Shown here: positions 6,501-6,864 of the stretch, one piece after another
Layout: every line of letters begins with the position of its first letter
Numbering within the stretch: the stretch's first letter is position 1
DNA from: Oscillospiraceae bacterium
Lineage (GTDB): Bacteria > Bacillota > Clostridia > Oscillospirales > Ruminococcaceae
Assembly (NCBI GenBank): GCA_031281115.1
Contig: JAITFV010000022.1
Location: 1-6,864 of the forward strand
Direction: 5' to 3'
DNA: 6,864 nt
Notes under the pieces: model-generated
Told to the model about the DNA's origin: nothing
Database searches by the model: none
Seen by the model: only the letters and a program-made list of their open reading frames with translations
Position numbers and translations under genes: made by a program

Positions 6501-6864
6501 GGATTGAGTTTCAGATATACCTATGCGTTCAGCAGCGGCATAAATGGCGGATTCCCGGTTCTGCGGGCGTTTCACCCGGGTATAAATTACACTCCCGTTG
6601 TACCGCCGCCAACACCAACGCCGAATTTCGCGGTAAACCCCTCTGCCACACCGCCTGTAGCAGGTTCAATCCCGATTGCCACGCGGGAACAATTAGATAA
6701 TATACGTAATGATTTAGACGGCAATTATCACCTGACCGCGAATATCGACCTCTCCGGAACAGACTGGGAGCCGATTATCGATTTCACCCAATACGGCAGC
6801 GAAATACCTTTTACAGGCGTTTTCGACGGGCAGGGGTATACGATTACAGGAATGGAAATAATTG
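3579..6864 (+). CDS. Giant secreted GLUG-repeat surface protein, C-terminus beyond right edge
   Basis: Open from ATG 3579 to the edge: 1095 codons without a stop. AAGGAG at 3567-3572, 6 bases upstream, secures the start. Residues 1-30 are a Sec signal peptide (MKTTKK, hydrophobic core, cleavage after ASA), then a Pro-rich stretch. Modules follow: 65-530, 560-1000 and 1032 onward (cut). Each opens with a PI-x7-L-x-NIG-like segment, LTANIDLSGxDW and F(S/T)GTFDGQGY, then a GLFGxVGG turn. Eight GLUG-type repeats follow (GGIVG ... SNCYNTGNITA), then a tail with ALTxAQMRQE, a WAFSSG/YAFSSG-like stretch and LRxFHP, and a Pro/Thr linker. GLUG repeats (Pfam GLUG family) are expected to stack as a beta-solenoid and occur in adhesin-like or protease-associated surface proteins. 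Many repeats keep Cys at the same place (NCY, DCY, GCI), as expected for an inner ladder in an anaerobe. The anchor is not visible. Ligand unknown. Confidence 0.88.
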   Translation, partial: MKTTKKLLSIFLTLAMLVSLVTAVPMIASASTPPPPVQEALAGDSHGSNGRFLTPIAPPVADSRPISSAEELLKIGAEGGYHVNEDFHLTADIDLSGIDWVPIMGHNAANPNNPLLFTGTFDGQGFAIRNMTITGEFGHGTGRGDDVGLFGTVGGTYYVGMVGPFLRTPVFKNLGLEDVNINVTGARSVGGLFGSNTRGSVTISNCYVTGNITTANHSLFVGGLVGYSGGYNPAGILNISDSYNAAAVTADAGTFFLNDPELGLGTIYVRGRASAGGIIGVTIDTKTITNCHNVGEIRAESTGMARAGGIAASLWSEIAISNCSNAGNISAISSLPADKTTDSDLNDPFIARASAGGIVAFNPRSDTMSTITGCINTGNITAEFSTIHMNAEIFAGGIGGNLHEQTLSDCYNTGTITARNSNGTNGYAGGIVARNSARSSIRRSYSTGTVSAHVPGGIAGLAVSGGNIRNNYFLSGSAARGIGEGSGGTTALTLAQMRQEASFPALNLNRTWAFSSGVNDGMPILRFFHPDVIFIPTMSTPGPSEVFLAPIEPPLATSHPIGTVEDLMNIGADGGTPLHWDYHLTANLDLMGIDWVPIGDSTNRFSGTFDGQGYAIHNLEISGLYRSAGLFGEVGGTNNPEVEIKNLALEDVYINVNSPSFEVYAGGIVGMSSSALLTIHNSYVTGSVTAVGGPARAGGLVGNSTRADFGTQLTMTDSFNLASVNAMGPGDSIAGGLVGHGMGARIIRNLHNYGKIDAEGTGTVYAGGIAGGLHSGQHDNIITRCSNQGNVSAFTSSSSTTSGSASSGGVFGIQITGFGRLLNVSDCFNTGDISAVLDPAVSSHVRSNVGGIAGWTQEIALSDCYNTGNITAMNSNNANGSAGGIIGVLMDGSSVRRSYSTGDITAAPDTGGIVGHAEYGSFISNCYWNSSAVHIRNTEEIAQASKRGVGAGSGTDTTTALTDAQMRQESSYNRGLSFRYTYAFSSGINGGFPVLRAFHPGINYTPVVPPPTPTPNFAVNPSATPPVAGSIPIATREQLDNIRNDLDGNYHLTANIDLSGTDWEPIIDFTQYGSEIPFTGVFDGQGYTITGMEII
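3771..5168 (+). repeat. GLUG protein module 1
   Basis: Residues 65-530 form the first large module: opening segment (IDLSGIDWVPIMG, FDGQGF), then eight GG(I/L)-headed repeats from residue 188, then the tail TLAQMRQE and LRFFHP. It aligns in order with module 2. The last repeats are closest: SDCYNTGTITA, RRSYSTGTVSA and the following GGIAG match SDCYNTGNITA, RRSYSTGDITA and GGIVG in module 2. DNA of the tail is still nearly identical: GCGCAAATGCGGCAGGAA at 5061-5078 recurs at 6468-6485. Confidence 0.75.
5256..6578 (+). repeat. GLUG protein module 2
   Basis: Residues 560-1000 repeat the plan of module 1: opening (LDLMGIDWVPIGD, FDGQGYAIHN), a GLFGEVGG turn, IKNLALEDVYINV, eight GG-headed repeats, TDAQMRQE and LRAFHP. 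It is somewhat shorter than module 1 because the long inserts within repeats 2 and 4 of module 1 are absent. A Pro/Thr linker (PVVPPPTPTP) separates it from the next module. Confidence 0.75.
6672..6864 (+). repeat. GLUG protein module 3, start only
   Basis: From residue 1032 the opening segment begins a third time: PIATREQLDNI, YHLTANIDLSGTDWEPI and FDGQGYTITG, before the window ends. This shows the protein continues well beyond 1095 residues; if the module is full length, by at least about 400 more. Confidence 0.75.

Noticed and set aside
1..6864. tRNA, rRNA, transposase or integrase gene
   Set aside because: None was found in either strand; the proposed miniature element rests only on its repeats and has no autonomous partner here.

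Overview
The window looks like a chromosomal segment of a low-to-mid GC Gram-positive anaerobe, most likely a Clostridia-type Bacillota. The grounds are AAGGAG ribosome sites, promoters with both consensus hexamers and an extended -10, an RsgA with the Firmicute-style TKxD G4 motif, and a very large GLUG-repeat surface protein with a Gram-positive signal peptide. No transposase, phage, tRNA or rRNA gene is visible. The genus cannot be named from this sequence.

Layout. Bases 1-3106 hold three leftward genes: rsgA (3106 to 2225, a ribosome-assembly GTPase), then an extended-SDR NAD(P)-dependent epimerase/dehydratase (1994 to 1047), then, 3 bases further on, a secreted M30-type zinc metallopeptidase (1043 leftward, running off the window). 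The last two form a tight operon. Its likely promoter has a -35 box overlapping the rsgA stop codon, and between promoter and epimerase start lies a roughly 200-nt leader made almost wholly of six back-to-back small hairpins. From 3579 to the right edge runs a divergent, incomplete gene for a giant secreted GLUG protein of at least 1095 residues. It is built from about 470-500-residue modules; two are complete and a third is cut by the edge.

Non-coding DNA. The two intergenic regions (1995-2224 and 3107-3578) are the most unusual part. Both carry dense clusters of short, near-perfect palindromes that share sequence words: TAGCTGATTA, TTAAGTTAA, TCAATTTAA and a 20-bp direct repeat with one mismatch. 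The 2021-2196 cluster is bracketed by imperfect terminal inverted repeats beginning TATATAGC and resembles a miniature non-autonomous element. Both leftward promoters abut a copy of TAGCTGATTA near the predicted start of transcription. The rightward GLUG gene has an extended -10 without a recognisable -35, and two direct repeats (AATATAGTCCA) exactly 20 bp apart centred near -41 and -61, the usual geometry of an activator-dependent promoter.

How the genes fit together. RsgA is housekeeping. The metallopeptidase and the GLUG protein are both exported and probably act at the cell surface or outside it; the epimerase is cytosolic and its substrate cannot be told from sequence. No direct functional link between the two exported proteins is shown; their proximity is only suggestive.
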